Position numbers and translations under genes: made by a program | The notes under the pieces: model-generated | The model's input: the letters and a program-made list of their open reading frames with translations, nothing else | Told to the model about the DNA's origin: nothing | Database searches by the model: none | Source: Candidatus Caldarchaeum subterraneum | GTDB lineage: Archaea > Thermoproteota > Nitrososphaeria_A > Caldarchaeales > Caldarchaeaceae | Direction: 5' to 3' | Assembly (NCBI GenBank): GCA_937934305.1 | Contig: CALHAG010000009.1 | Span: forward strand, 1 to 64,000 | DNA length: 64,000 bases | Shown: positions 1-8,569 of the stretch, one piece after another | How the letters are laid out: each line of letters opens with the position of its first letter | Numbering within the stretch: the stretch's first letter is position 1

Positions 1-519
1 TTTTCTGAATGGTGTTTTGAATCTTGGCAGTTTGCGTCCCAGCTGCTCCAGCTCTTGTCTTGCTGTTTCGGCGACGGTGTTTACCACGTGTGTGAGGAGG
101 CTTTCCGCTGTAGACATGGCCGCCTTGTAGTCCACATCAGCTTCCTCTATGTCTATTTGGACAAATTCTACAAGATGTCTGCCTGTTGTAGCTGACTCGA
201 GGGGCTCCAGTCTAATGTTGGGTGAGAAGAAGTAGATTTTGTCGAAGGCGGTTGCGAGCATCTGTTTGTATAGGATTGCGCTGCTCATCACCTTATACTC
301 TCGGCCATAGTAGTCGATGGTGACTTGTTTGGCTCCACGTATGCCGGGGTCGGTGACAGGGCCTATGATGGGTGGAAGAAGCTCGAGGAAACCGTGAGAG
401 TCCAGCCAGCTTCTAACAGCTCTGCTCGCCTCTGCTTGCACACGAAGTATCAGCCGCATTCGTGGTGTCCGCACCGTTTTGTAGTATTTTTCCAACTGTT
501 CTACCGGTGGCTTGAGCAT
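1..519 (-). CDS. Archaeal asparagine synthetase-like class II synthetase (5' part; runs off the left edge)
   Basis: Reading the minus strand from an ATG at 519 gives 173 codons without a stop to the window edge, so this is the N-terminal part only. The protein begins MLKPPVEQLEKYY and contains a class II aminoacyl-tRNA-synthetase-like core with SPNIRLE near residue 98 followed by GRHLVEFVQIDIEEAD. These match my memory of the archaeal asparagine synthetase related to AspRS/AsnRS, which lacks an anticodon-binding domain and amidates aspartate. There is no N-terminal OB-fold anticodon domain here, which favours that enzyme over a true AsnRS or AspRS. It lies downstream of the archaellum genes on the same strand, 85 bases beyond the preceding stop. 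A truncated tRNA synthetase paralogue is the main alternative. Confidence 0.72.
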   Translation of the reverse strand, partial: MLKPPVEQLEKYYKTVRTPRMRLILRVQAEASRAVRSWLDSHGFLELLPPIIGPVTDPGIRGAKQVTIDYYGREYKVMSSAILYKQMLATAFDKIYFFSPNIRLEPLESATTGRHLVEFVQIDIEEADVDYKAAMSTAESLLTHVVNTVAETARQELEQLGRKLPRFKTPFRK

Positions 520-604
520 GATTTTTAGAAATGAAGGATAGTATTTAGCGTTTATCCAACAATTTTATCGATTTTTTGACATAACGATGTATTTTGGAAA
601 TTTT

Positions 605-1087
605 TTAGGCATTTTGACGACTTGTATTAATCAAGGTGTTGAGCTCATTCTTTAGCTCCCGAGCCAGCCGAATAATGTCCTCAAGGTTCTCTGGCGAAGG
701 GTTTTCTCTTTCTTCGAGCTGTTGCACAGACTCTTGTTCTTGCGTGTTTTCGGCGCTGGGTGCTATGGTTTTAGCTGGTTCGGGGTTTTTTGCCGGCTGG
801 TTTTTTATCTTTTCCTCGAGCATTTTTAGTGTTTCGTCGAGTTTTTCCAGCCTCTTGAGATAGTCTTCCTGCGTTGGCTGGGTTTCAGGGGAAGTTGGCC
901 TGGGCCTGGGCAGCGGCTGGTGCATAGGTGTTGGTAAAACGGGTGCTGTGGATATTTGTGGTGAGATTCTTCTCGACCCAAGTATGATGGTGAGTATGTG
1001 TAGCGCCACGACTGCTATGAGGATTGTTATGAAGAGAATGTTTGCGGTGCCGTCGGATGGTGGGATGAGGGCCGTTTTAGCCACCAT
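605..1087 (-). CDS. Membrane-anchored coiled-coil protein at the end of the archaellum operon
   Basis: I do not recognise this 160-residue protein. It has one hydrophobic segment at about residues 16-37, a proline-rich stretch at about 50-72, and then charged heptad-like coiled coil with Glu/Lys/Leu to the C-terminus. It starts 4 bases after the arlJ stop, so it is probably translated from the same transcript. The topology (short N-terminus, one helix, long soluble tail) resembles an accessory or stator-type scaffold, but no archaellum family can be assigned. A role in anchoring the motor is inference from position only. Confidence 0.7.
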   Translation of the reverse strand: MVAKTALIPPSDGTANILFITILIAVVALHILTIILGSRRISPQISTAPVLPTPMHQPLPRPRPTSPETQPTQEDYLKRLEKLDETLKMLEEKIKNQPAKNPEPAKTIAPSAENTQEQESVQQLEERENPSPENLEDIIRLARELKNELNTLINTSRQNA

Positions 1088-1091
1088 GTTT

Positions 1092-2582
1092 TCACCCCGC
1101 CGTGAGTGCTTTGAGGCTTTCCCCCAAGCCTATGAAGGTTGAGAGAAGCTGCATGCTCAGGTTTGTCATCACAAGGTAGCTGACGCCGCTTACCAGCAGC
1201 AGCAGTCCTAGGTAGTAGGTGAGGGTGAAAAACGAGTCGCCGTCGGCTAGGTAGATGTTCAGCCCGGTGATAATCGATGTGGCTGCGATGATTATGTAGA
1301 AGTAGCTGACCACGGTTGATGATGGTATGGGTTTTATTAGCATGAGATAGTTTTCGAGGAGGGCGCTTATTTTTGAGAGGATGGCGAGTAGTGTTGTGAG
1401 AAGTGCGTAGATGGCTGCGAGGGTTGCGTGAAGGGGTATGGATAATGTTTTAAGTGTGGAGGTTATTTGTTCGCGTCTCTTGTCGCTGAACAACACATTG
1501 GATATGTATTCGCTGAGGATGCCGCAGGCTGTCGCGGGCCTCGCACCGGCCTCAATAACTTCACCCAATATGGTGAAAACGTTGTCCCCCAGCCTACCCA
1601 CTGTTTCGCGACCCACCATAGCTATCGCCTCTTTCTGGGATATGCCCAGCCGGAGCCTTTGCTCAAATGCTTTGACAAGCCTGTTGAGGGGTCCGAGGTC
1701 GCTGAGTGTGAGCATGTGAGCAGATGATTTGACAGACCCTGTTGCAGACAGATAGTCTCCGAAGCTCTTCAAAACTATGGGCAGCATGGTCTCAGTTTGG
1801 TGGATTTTCTTATGCCATCTTCTGCCTAAGTAGCCGTGTATGAACAGGGCGGTTCCAACGGAGATGAGTATGGCTGACATGGTTTCCACAGTTATTGCTC
1901 CGACGGAGTTCGCGAGAGGCAGAGTGAGAAAGAGAATGGCCACCGACGCTGACAGGAGAGGTGTGGTAGTTTTTAGGAGAAGTTTGAGTTTTCCAGGTTT
2001 GTCGGGATATTTGGTGAAGATGGGTCTCTTGAGGTTGTTTGTTAGAAAGAGGAGGGTTGTGGAGCCGAGTGTTGCGACTATCGAGAGAAATGCTGTGTCG
2101 AGAAATGATGCGCCTCCTCCACCTATTATGGTTCCTATGAGGAGAAAGGAGACGCTGAGAAGGGAGACGACGCTTATCAAAGTGGTGTAGGCCTCCACTA
2201 GACGTCTAAGCTTCTCAAGACCTTTCTCCAGCTCGTTATCCTGTTCAGCCCTGTGCTTGACATACTCTATTCTCGCGAAATCTTCTATGGATACACCTGC
2301 CTTAATCGAGTGCATAAGCCTGATCACAAGTCCTTTTAGCTTAGGATGTTTTAGAGCGGATTCGAGATATTCAAGCGTCTCCGAGACACCGTAGTTCCAT
2401 CTCTCTAGAAGGTTGCGGCTTTTTCTGAATGTTTTCCTGAGGTGCTCAGGCACCGATTCTGACAGAGACAGCTGTTTAATCATCTGCCTAACAGAGAGCT
2501 TTGAAGAGCCGTAGATGACGAACAGCAGCATCAGCTTGTCCACATCCTCCCGATTCAGACCAGCTCCGCTAGAGAGTCTCAA
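1092..2582 (-). CDS. arlJ: Archaellum membrane platform protein ArlJ (FlaJ)
   Basis: This 496-residue polytopic protein belongs to the GspF/TadC/FlaJ group and forms the membrane platform on which the motor ATPase ArlI works. It shows two similar cytoplasmic helical regions, each followed by a set of hydrophobic helices (around residues 130-180, 205-250 and 365-490), as expected for the archaeal double-module form. Conserved-looking GspF-type stretches such as GVSIEDFARIEY and LGISQKEAIA precede the membrane blocks. Its start overlaps the end of arlI by four bases (ATGA arrangement), which supports co-translation. Assignment to the archaellum rather than to a type IV pilus rests on the arlH, arlF/G and archaellin neighbours. 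Confidence 0.92.
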   Translation of the reverse strand: MRLSSGAGLNREDVDKLMLLFVIYGSSKLSVRQMIKQLSLSESVPEHLRKTFRKSRNLLERWNYGVSETLEYLESALKHPKLKGLVIRLMHSIKAGVSIEDFARIEYVKHRAEQDNELEKGLEKLRRLVEAYTTLISVVSLLSVSFLLIGTIIGGGGASFLDTAFLSIVATLGSTTLLFLTNNLKRPIFTKYPDKPGKLKLLLKTTTPLLSASVAILFLTLPLANSVGAITVETMSAILISVGTALFIHGYLGRRWHKKIHQTETMLPIVLKSFGDYLSATGSVKSSAHMLTLSDLGPLNRLVKAFEQRLRLGISQKEAIAMVGRETVGRLGDNVFTILGEVIEAGARPATACGILSEYISNVLFSDKRREQITSTLKTLSIPLHATLAAIYALLTTLLAILSKISALLENYLMLIKPIPSSTVVSYFYIIIAATSIITGLNIYLADGDSFFTLTYYLGLLLLVSGVSYLVMTNLSMQLLSTFIGLGESLKALTAG

Positions 2583-4240
2583 ATCCTCTGCACACTCTCC
2601 AGCTTCTCCAAAACATTTTGCGTGCCAATGTGGTAAACCTCTTTTACGATTCGCCAGACTGTTTCGAATTCTGTGTTTTTGCGACGGACAAGTAACTCGA
2701 GTATCTGGGCTCTGTCGAAGAGTTCTTGATAGATTCTATGTACTTCTCGCGGCGATACGCCGAGCATGGTTCTTATCTTGTTTTCGAGTAGGTAGCTGTT
2801 GCCCTCGCCTCGGAACTCGTGCTTGTCTGTGGAAGAGTCCCAGTTGAATAGCTCGATGTAGTCAAACCTCTGCGTCGTCGGGTCATAGCCAACTATTTCG
2901 TTGATGCTTAGGACCCGTCTCTCAACCTTCCCCGTGCTCGGGAGCCTCACAGCGCTCTGTATTAAAACGCAGTTTAGTATGTCGATGTATGTTTTCGGGA
3001 TGTTTATGGGGTCGCCTGTAAGCCTCTGGATAAGCTTCTCGACGCTGCCGGCGTGGAAGGTGGCGAGAACCGGGTGCCCGGTCTGCATGGCTTGGAAAGC
3101 GACGGATGCTTCAGCGCCTCTTATCTCGCCTACTATGATGTAGTTGGGCCTCTGCCGGAGAGCGGCTTTAAGGAGGTCGAACAACGTGATGTCGCCCTCT
3201 CCCTGCTCCCCTTGACGCGTAACCTCTCTAACCCAGTTTTCATGAGGCACGACTATTTCGGGCGTGTCCTCGATGCTGACGATTTTCGCGGAGGGGTTGA
3301 TGAAGACGCTTGCGGCTCTCAGGGCCGTGGTTTTACCCGAAGCCGTCTCTCCGCAGAACCATATACTCATGCCATGTTCAAGCATTATCCATAGATAGGC
3401 TGCTTCAAGGCTGCTCATGGTTCCCCAGCTTATCAAGTCGGCAATGCTCACAGGTTTCTCGGAGAATTTTCTTATGGTGAAGTTACTGCCGTGTCTGCTG
3501 ACATCGCTGCCGAAAACTATGTTTATTCTGCTGCCGTCTGGAAGAGATGCATCCACTATTGGTTTTCGAAAGTTGACGGCTCTACCTATTCTTTCAGAGA
3601 GTTTGACTACGAAGGTGTCAAGCTCCTCCTGGTCTGAGAAGGTTATGTTGGTCTCGCAGCTTCCGAAGATTTTGTGCTCCACGAATATGGGGCCGACGCC
3701 GTTGCATGAAACATCCTCGATATACTGGTCGCGGATGAATGGCTCAAGTGTTCCGAGGTAGACTTTGTCGAGGATTACGCTGTTCCGGATTATGTCAGCG
3801 GTTGTCTGATTGGCGGCGAGCTTCTCCACAATCCCTTTTCTGTAAATGGGCCTATAGTCAAAATCCTCGAGTGTATCATCTATTTCGAGAAACATGTCGA
3901 GAAGCTCGTTGAGTAGTTTTTCATGTTCTTCACGTGTGGTGTAGTCCATTTCGGGTGTGATGAGCCTTGCCAAGCCTTTCTCAACTATTTTGTTTATTTC
4001 GACGGGGGCCATCGTGAATGGGCTTATGACGTTGTAGGACGACCTTTCGCTTGGCCTCGACTCGACGTGTATGAATAATGGGTCTCCGACTGGGTAGATG
4101 AAGCTATAGCTGCGGAGGTTACGCATTTCTCGGCTTAGTTGCTCGACGTATGTCGCTGTTTTCCCCTGGAGCCTCAGCTCCTCGATATACATCCTGAGAT
4201 GAGGGTTTTCCATCAGCACTCTCGAGGGCACATTGCTCAT
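2579..4240 (-). CDS. arlI: Archaellum assembly and rotation ATPase ArlI (FlaI)
   Basis: A 553-residue type II/IV secretion superfamily ATPase that powers archaellum assembly and rotation at the inner face of the membrane. Visible motifs are Walker A GETASGKTT at residues 297-305, an Asp-box-like SIEDTPEI at 322-329, Walker B YIIVGEIRG at 367-375 and the His box GHPVLATFHAG at 388-398. The roughly 280-residue N-terminal region matches the usual two-domain build. The gene lies between arlH and arlJ in the normal order, five bases after arlH and overlapping arlJ. A pilus ATPase would look similar in isolation, but the gene set around it makes the archaellum call strong. Confidence 0.95.
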   Translation of the reverse strand: MSNVPSRVLMENPHLRMYIEELRLQGKTATYVEQLSREMRNLRSYSFIYPVGDPLFIHVESRPSERSSYNVISPFTMAPVEINKIVEKGLARLITPEMDYTTREEHEKLLNELLDMFLEIDDTLEDFDYRPIYRKGIVEKLAANQTTADIIRNSVILDKVYLGTLEPFIRDQYIEDVSCNGVGPIFVEHKIFGSCETNITFSDQEELDTFVVKLSERIGRAVNFRKPIVDASLPDGSRINIVFGSDVSRHGSNFTIRKFSEKPVSIADLISWGTMSSLEAAYLWIMLEHGMSIWFCGETASGKTTALRAASVFINPSAKIVSIEDTPEIVVPHENWVREVTRQGEQGEGDITLFDLLKAALRQRPNYIIVGEIRGAEASVAFQAMQTGHPVLATFHAGSVEKLIQRLTGDPINIPKTYIDILNCVLIQSAVRLPSTGKVERRVLSINEIVGYDPTTQRFDYIELFNWDSSTDKHEFRGEGNSYLLENKIRTMLGVSPREVHRIYQELFDRAQILELLVRRKNTEFETVWRIVKEVYHIGTQNVLEKLESVQRI

Positions 4241-4245
4241 GGTGT

Positions 4246-4947
4246 CTACGCCTTGGCCTGCGAGAAAGGCAGCACCCTGATGCCGAAGACCTGGTCAACC
4301 TCGAACGCTATCGTTAACCCGCTTTTCTCAGCTCCCTTGAGCTTCATCACCTGCAGAACCCTGACTATTCTCTCCCCCATCTCCTTGACGCTGAGCACGA
4401 AGTGTACGTCGGAGATAGAGCGTAATCTGAGGAAGAGGTCTGTGTCAAGCGCATGTGTGTGAATGGTTAGGAATATGGTTTTCTCCTGTTCGTCTACGAT
4501 GTTTCGCAGGACTGTGAAGAAGTTGAGGATGTCTGTTGTAGAGGCGTTGGTGAGAAGGTAGGTCATCGAGTCTATGAAGAAGACGTTTTCTTTTGAGCGG
4601 CTTTGGATAAAGGATGTGACGAGACGGAGTAGCTTGGTGTATTGTTGTGGGGACCAGGTAAAGTTTTTGACATGCATTTCGCCGATTTTCAGCCTGCCTG
4701 TGATGATGAAGTAGGACGGGTTCCAGGAGAGGGATGCCATGCTCTCCCTAACCGCCTTCATGCTCCCCTCAGTGCTAAGCAGGTAGCAGTTGAAACCCGA
4801 TAGAAGAGCGCCATAGCAGTATTGTAGAGTGAGGACCGATTTTCCGCTGTCGTTCGGGCCTTCGACAAGGCATAAGGCAGGGGTCTTTATGTGGCCGATT
4901 TTACGGTCCAGTTCACTGTTAAACGCTCTTATGTATCCTTCCGTCAA
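4246..4947 (-). CDS. arlH: Archaellum motor regulator ArlH (FlaH), KaiC-like ATP-binding protein
   Basis: This 233-residue RecA/KaiC-fold protein is the cytoplasmic ATP-binding partner of ArlI. The Walker A GPNDSGKS occupies residues 30-37, and a Walker B-like strand NVFFIDSMT lies near residue 121. ArlH binds ATP and forms a ring below ArlI in characterised archaea, probably acting as a switch for assembly versus rotation. It overlaps the arlF stop by four bases and precedes arlI by five, in the canonical F-H-I-J order. Other KaiC-like proteins share the fold, so context carries part of this assignment. Confidence 0.92.
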   Translation of the reverse strand: MTEGYIRAFNSELDRKIGHIKTPALCLVEGPNDSGKSVLTLQYCYGALLSGFNCYLLSTEGSMKAVRESMASLSWNPSYFIITGRLKIGEMHVKNFTWSPQQYTKLLRLVTSFIQSRSKENVFFIDSMTYLLTNASTTDILNFFTVLRNIVDEQEKTIFLTIHTHALDTDLFLRLRSISDVHFVLSVKEMGERIVRVLQVMKLKGAEKSGLTIAFEVDQVFGIRVLPFSQAKA

Positions 4948-5441
4948 TTACCGGTCACCACCCAGAATTTCGCGACAACGGGTAGAGAGGAGTTGACATC
5001 CTCGTCCAGTGTGACCGTGACGTAGATTGTTTCACCAACGTTCCAGACGCCTTCGAGCTCGGGGCTGAGCCGCATCGGGTCAAGCACCTCAGCCGACTCC
5101 CCCAACTTCACGTCCACAATTTGCCATCCAGGTGTCTCGCCGAAGCCCAGCCGACGCATTTTACGTGTCCCTTCTCCGTTGAAGTAGATTAGGAACAGGT
5201 CTGCTGCCTTGATTTGTTTGGAGGAGATGTCGACAGGCCCCTCGTTTCGAATCCTCAGATACACCATGTTTCCCGATGCGTTTACGTATGAGGGGTCCAG
5301 CTTCTTTATTGATGTAGTATGTGCTTGGCTCAGCACAGCTAGCGACGAAGCCATATCGTAGACGTTTAGAAAGTATCCCAGAAACTGTAGAATAATGAGG
5401 GTGGTTATGCCGAATGAGGCTACCAATCCGTAGGCGGACAT
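4944..5441 (-). CDS. arlF: Archaellum stator protein ArlF-like
   Basis: This 165-residue protein has an N-terminal hydrophobic helix (about residues 5-32) followed by a beta-rich domain without cysteines, the layout of the ArlF/ArlG stator proteins that sit across the membrane and reach the S-layer. It is next to arlH, the position of arlF in crenarchaeal-type operons. Similar sentences recur in the neighbouring arlG product (an N-terminal helix, then a short immunoglobulin-like domain with a 'DLFLI/DIFLI' strand), so the two are paralogues. Which is F and which is G is decided here by gene order only. Confidence 0.8.
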   Translation of the reverse strand: MSAYGLVASFGITTLIILQFLGYFLNVYDMASSLAVLSQAHTTSIKKLDPSYVNASGNMVYLRIRNEGPVDISSKQIKAADLFLIYFNGEGTRKMRRLGFGETPGWQIVDVKLGESAEVLDPMRLSPELEGVWNVGETIYVTVTLDEDVNSSLPVVAKFWVVTGN

Positions 5442-5444
5442 TTT

Positions 5445-5936
5445 TCATTCACCCAACGAAAAAACATGGGTCGCGGAGAAATATGGACCGGCTACCTTCA
5501 CGGTGTATTCACCTGGGTTAAGCGGGGCCTCGAGCCGCAGAGTAATCTCAAGAGTTTCTCCCCATGACCAGCCGTTGTCCGGCAGGTTTTCTTTCAAGAC
5601 GTTGTATGTCCAGCGAGAAGCCCCCTGCCCATACTTCATATACGAAAATGTTTCCCGGCCGATGAGGAATATGTCGGATGCCTCGATTTCGGCGTAGGAA
5701 ATTCTCTCGGTCCCAACGTTCTTCAACCATAGATGAACAATGCTGCGGTTATCGCTTACATAACTCATCAAAGGCTCCACACTGGTCAATGCCTCTCTCT
5801 TCATCCTAGCTATCTTGGCTTGGTTGGCTTGCTTCAAGTCATCTACGAAGTTGAACATAGTGGAAGCATATGCCGAAGCCGTTATGATGAGTGAGATGAC
5901 GAAAATGGCTTCGGCCACTATGTATGCACCTGTCAA
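5445..5936 (-). CDS. arlG: Archaellum stator protein ArlG-like
   Basis: A 163-residue protein with one N-terminal membrane helix (about residues 5-28) and an extracellular beta-sandwich-type domain. It shares the motif pattern around IEASDIFLIG with the ArlF-like neighbour (IKAADLFLIY), indicating duplication. In characterised archaea ArlG forms filaments capped by ArlF and links the motor to the S-layer. The gene overlaps the upstream coiled-coil gene by four bases and is three bases from arlF, so the whole cluster reads as one transcript from near 6.6 kb. F/G naming is by order (X-G-F-H-I-J). Confidence 0.8.
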   Translation of the reverse strand: MTGAYIVAEAIFVISLIITASAYASTMFNFVDDLKQANQAKIARMKREALTSVEPLMSYVSDNRSIVHLWLKNVGTERISYAEIEASDIFLIGRETFSYMKYGQGASRWTYNVLKENLPDNGWSWGETLEITLRLEAPLNPGEYTVKVAGPYFSATHVFSLGE

Positions 5937-6580
5937 ACCTGGCGACCACCCCAGCTTTTGCTGAGAAACTTTAGGCTGCCCGCTGAAGAGAGAAGCAGGA
6001 AGGTGATAGGGTTTTCACGGTCTTTAACCAGCAGCGAAAGCATGTAAAGAACTATGAGGAGGTCGTTGAAACTGGGAGGATGTGGCGGTGTCTGCTCAAT
6101 CCTCGTCTCTCTTTCAAGGGTAGAAATGAATTCAAGAGCCTCCTTAATACCCTCCAGCATAGTCTTCGGGATCAGGTTACGCCAAGCCAGCATGTTGACC
6201 AGGTTGATTAGATTTTCTCGGCCAATTATCACAACCATCAAGTCGACAGCGGCCAGGGTTGTGATGAAGGAGTCGAGCCCGTTGAAACCCTGACGCAAAC
6301 TATACGATTCCATGGCGACTGTTCTCTCTTGGTTGGCTATGGGCTGTTCAGGTGCAGGCTTTTCAACAGGCTGTTTTGGCCGAGTTTCCTCGGAAGAAAC
6401 ATCGCCCAGCTCTCCTTTGAGGTAGATAAACGGGTTCTCAGCCATGTTCATCATCTCCCTGATTTCCAGCAAAGTTTTCTCCAAAGGCTCCCTGATGCGG
6501 CGAATCTCCTCCTCAAGCTTTTTTATCCGCTTATCTGCCACGCTGTCCTCGGCCAATTTTACCACCTCCACCAATGACAT
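5933..6580 (-). CDS. Archaellum accessory protein, ArlX position with an ArlD/E-like domain
   Basis: This 215-residue protein opens with a coiled coil (about residues 8-45), has a Pro/Glu-rich linker (about 68-88), then a domain at about 100-155 with the pattern 'LINLVNMLAWRNLIPKTMLE', and a hydrophobic helical C-terminus (about 165-200). The middle domain resembles the ArlD/E domain of euryarchaeal archaellum proteins, in which a short 'tyrosine/alanine-rich helix, glycine-tryptophan-isoleucine' block repeats. Crenarchaeal operons have ArlX at this position, so this gene may combine features of the ArlCDE and ArlX forms. It is the first gene of the minus-strand operon, divergent from the archaellin. 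The D/E resemblance is from pattern memory and is moderate. Confidence 0.65.
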   Translation of the reverse strand: MSLVEVVKLAEDSVADKRIKKLEEEIRRIREPLEKTLLEIREMMNMAENPFIYLKGELGDVSSEETRPKQPVEKPAPEQPIANQERTVAMESYSLRQGFNGLDSFITTLAAVDLMVVIIGRENLINLVNMLAWRNLIPKTMLEGIKEALEFISTLERETRIEQTPPHPPSFNDLLIVLYMLSLLVKDRENPITFLLLSSAGSLKFLSKSWGGRQV

Positions 6581-6671
6581 GTTTCATTCGCCGACTCGGA
6601 GGCAAATTAAAAAATAAGCTTTACTAGAATTAGACAAAAATAATACAAAAATCCAAAATTAGTCTAGAAAA

Positions 6672-6679
6672 CTTTAAAC
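6672..6679 (+). promoter_or_regulatory. TATA box of the archaellin gene
   Basis: The sequence CTTTAAAC lies 30-37 bases before the arlB ATG in an AT-rich divergent intergenic region of 128 bases. The spacing predicts transcription starting a few bases ahead of the start codon. The same spacer must also hold the promoter of the minus-strand arlX-J operon, for which several AT-rich stretches at 6606-6660 are possible. Confidence 0.6.
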
Positions 6680-6708
6680 GATACCCTTACACCTTATGTG
6701 TCGTTGAA

Positions 6709-7287
6709 ATGAAAAATAAAACAAAAAGAATGAAAAAACAAAACAAGGGTCTGACGGGGCTGGAGACAGCGATAATACTGATAGCCTTCGTCATCGTGGC
6801 CAGCGCCTTCAGCTTCGCCGTCCTCAACCTTGGCCTCTTCACCACCCAGAAAACAGGCGAGGTCATGCAGGCGGGTCTTGAGGAGACTTTGTCATCTATC
6901 GAGACAGCTGGAGCGGTTGTGGCAAAGAGCTCCAACGGAAGCATAACCGAAATCGTCATCTACATCAAGTCTTCGGTGGGCAAGGGCGAGGTTGACGTGC
7001 GTTCGGGCAAGCTAGTCATAACCTACAGAGACAAGGCGATCTTTAGGGAGAACATCTACCCCAACAACTCAACCATAACAACGGTTTACCAGGTGACAGG
7101 CGACGGCGACACTGTCCTCGAATACGGTGAAGTCTTCGCGGTAAAAATCGATGTAACCGCGATTTCTGGAGCTAGCTTGGCTCCCAACGATGTCTTCAGT
7201 ATCGAGATCAAGCCGCCGCAGGGTTCGCTGCTCAAGGTTGAGAGGAGGCTTCCGCCGTCTTTCGACCCCGTCATGGACCTGACTTAA
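6709..7287 (+). CDS. arlB: Archaellin (archaellum filament subunit)
   Basis: This 192-residue protein is the filament subunit. It begins with a class III (type IV pilin-like) signal: a Lys-rich leader MKNKTKRMKKQNKG, a predicted cleavage after Gly14, then LTGLETAIILIAFVIVASAF, which forms the hydrophobic polymerising helix with the conserved Glu five residues after the cut. A beta-rich domain of about 150 residues follows. It would be processed by a prepilin peptidase of the ArlK type, not present in this window. Only one archaellin gene is seen. It is transcribed away from the arlX-J operon, unlike the common arrangement in which the archaellin leads that operon. Confidence 0.93.
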   Translation: MKNKTKRMKKQNKGLTGLETAIILIAFVIVASAFSFAVLNLGLFTTQKTGEVMQAGLEETLSSIETAGAVVAKSSNGSITEIVIYIKSSVGKGEVDVRSGKLVITYRDKAIFRENIYPNNSTITTVYQVTGDGDTVLEYGEVFAVKIDVTAISGASLAPNDVFSIEIKPPQGSLLKVERRLPPSFDPVMDLT

Positions 7288-7308
7288 ACTCCCCCACCCC
7301 TCCCCCTA

Positions 7309-7315
7309 TTTTTTT
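7309..7315 (+). terminator. T-run terminator after arlB
   Basis: A run of seven T residues follows a C-rich stretch 22 bases after the archaellin stop, the usual form of an intrinsic archaeal terminator. The adjoining TTTTTATACC could instead act as the TATA box of the next gene; both uses are possible. Confidence 0.45.
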
Positions 7316-7394
7316 ATACCACTTTTTTCCATTCTTTATGCAGCTCTCATGGATACCGTTCTTTACTGGTCGGTGATTTTTCGGAGGTGGTTTC

Positions 7395-8060
7395 TTGCCT
7401 GGAGATGAAGTTTTGCTAGGTGCTTCGCCGTCGATGTATGCGGAGTGGGTTGCGAGAGATTTTCAAAAGCTGAGGTCGGCTAACCACAGCGCTGTTATGA
7501 AAAAATGTGACGTGGTTTTTCTCCGCGGCGACGGTGACAAGCCAAGCCGATACATAGTCAATGTGTTGAACAAAACTTTCACGGTTGAGCTTGAAGAGGG
7601 TAAGGTGGTTGACCTCATGACAGGAAAAGATGCAGACGAAAAACTCGGCTACGTGATTCTGGAGTATTTGCTGGGTGAGGGAGCGGCTGGGCAGGACAGT
7701 TGGCAGCCACTTGACACACTCTTGAAGACAACGGCCCATCTATCCTATTATCAGAAAACGGTTCTTAACCCGCTTTTGAAAACCTTTGGAAATCAGGGCG
7801 GATTGTTTGAGGAGGCTTCGCGGATGCTCGGGGGCAAAAGAGAGAAACTTGGTGGAACAGCCTATTCCTTCACGTTTCTACCCAAGGTCAGGCTGCTGAT
7901 ACAGGTTTGGTTTGGTGACGAAACCGAGATGCGTAAAACATCGATAAACGCGTCCTACAACACGTCTGCGGCCAAGTTTCTGAAACCCACTCCTCTTCTC
8001 CTAGCCTTTGAAATTTTGACAACCCTCTTGACCAAGACGGTTAAGAAGAAGAAAACCTAA
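7395..8060 (+). CDS. DUF3786-like protein of unknown function
   Basis: A 221-residue soluble protein with no membrane segment or cysteine cluster. The order of motifs (a strand with FTVELEEGKVVDL, then 'ILEYLLGEG', 'WQPLDTL', a glycine-rich LGGKREKLGG and 'VWFGDETE' with a small-residue tail) fits the DUF3786 family, whose members in anaerobes and archaea are often near corrinoid genes. That association fits the cobalamin adenosyltransferase gene convergent with it. The start is TTG, five bases after a good GGAGGTGG ribosome-binding site at 7383-7390. The 3' end overlaps the adenosyltransferase gene by four bases. Confidence 0.6.
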   Translation: MPGDEVLLGASPSMYAEWVARDFQKLRSANHSAVMKKCDVVFLRGDGDKPSRYIVNVLNKTFTVELEEGKVVDLMTGKDADEKLGYVILEYLLGEGAAGQDSWQPLDTLLKTTAHLSYYQKTVLNPLLKTFGNQGGLFEEASRMLGGKREKLGGTAYSFTFLPKVRLLIQVWFGDETEMRKTSINASYNTSAAKFLKPTPLLLAFEILTTLLTKTVKKKKT

Positions 8061-8569
8061 CGCCACTCCTCATCAGCAACTCCTGACAAATGGTTTACGT
8101 AACGGGCTGCTGTGAAGAAAAACTTTGATAGAAAGTTGAGGAAAGAAATGGTGAGAGGGTCGACCTCCATCGTGTCGCCGAGTCTGACAAGTGTTCTCTC
8201 AGCTCTGCGAGCCACAGCTCTACATACATGCAGATATGCCGCAGCCTCAGCTCCGCCGGGATAAATAAACCGTGTCAAGTGAGGGAGCTTGGTTTCCATA
8301 ACTTCCTCAAACAGTTTAAGCTCATCCATGCAAAGCTTGACGCGGTCGAGGGGATGACTTGGAACCGCCAGATATGAACCGATGTTGAACAATGCCTCCT
8401 GAATTTTTTTCAGAGCTTTTCTCAGCTCTTCGTCTCCGGTGAGAGAACGGGCGACGCCGACGAATGCGGATAACTCGTCAACCGAGCCCAAAGCCTCTAA
8501 AAGCGGATGATTTTTCCTAACCTTCCCCCTGCCTGGTAGAAAGGTTTCATCCTCTCTTTTTCCGCTCAA
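8057..8569 (-). CDS. Cobalamin adenosyltransferase, PduO/MMAB type
   Basis: A 170-residue all-helical enzyme that transfers the adenosyl group of ATP to cob(I)alamin to make coenzyme B12. Family marks are GSVDELSAFVG (residues 28-38), the VCRAVARRAERTLVRLG segment corresponding to the VCRRAER motif, and LNFLSKFFFTAARYVN near the C-terminus. The usual N-terminal TGDGGTTSL loop, which binds ATP, is degenerate here (DETFLPGRGKVRKNHP), though the closing lysine and glycines are kept. Its start overlaps livM by four bases, so it appears to be co-transcribed with the amino-acid permeases. No other B12 gene is next to it. Confidence 0.85.
   Translation of the reverse strand: MSGKREDETFLPGRGKVRKNHPLLEALGSVDELSAFVGVARSLTGDEELRKALKKIQEALFNIGSYLAVPSHPLDRVKLCMDELKLFEEVMETKLPHLTRFIYPGGAEAAAYLHVCRAVARRAERTLVRLGDTMEVDPLTISFLNFLSKFFFTAARYVNHLSGVADEEWR

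Noticed and set aside
325-528. Open frame of 67 codons on the plus strand at the left edge.
   Set aside because: The minus strand of the same region encodes a synthetase-like protein with clear motifs, so this frame is a shadow.
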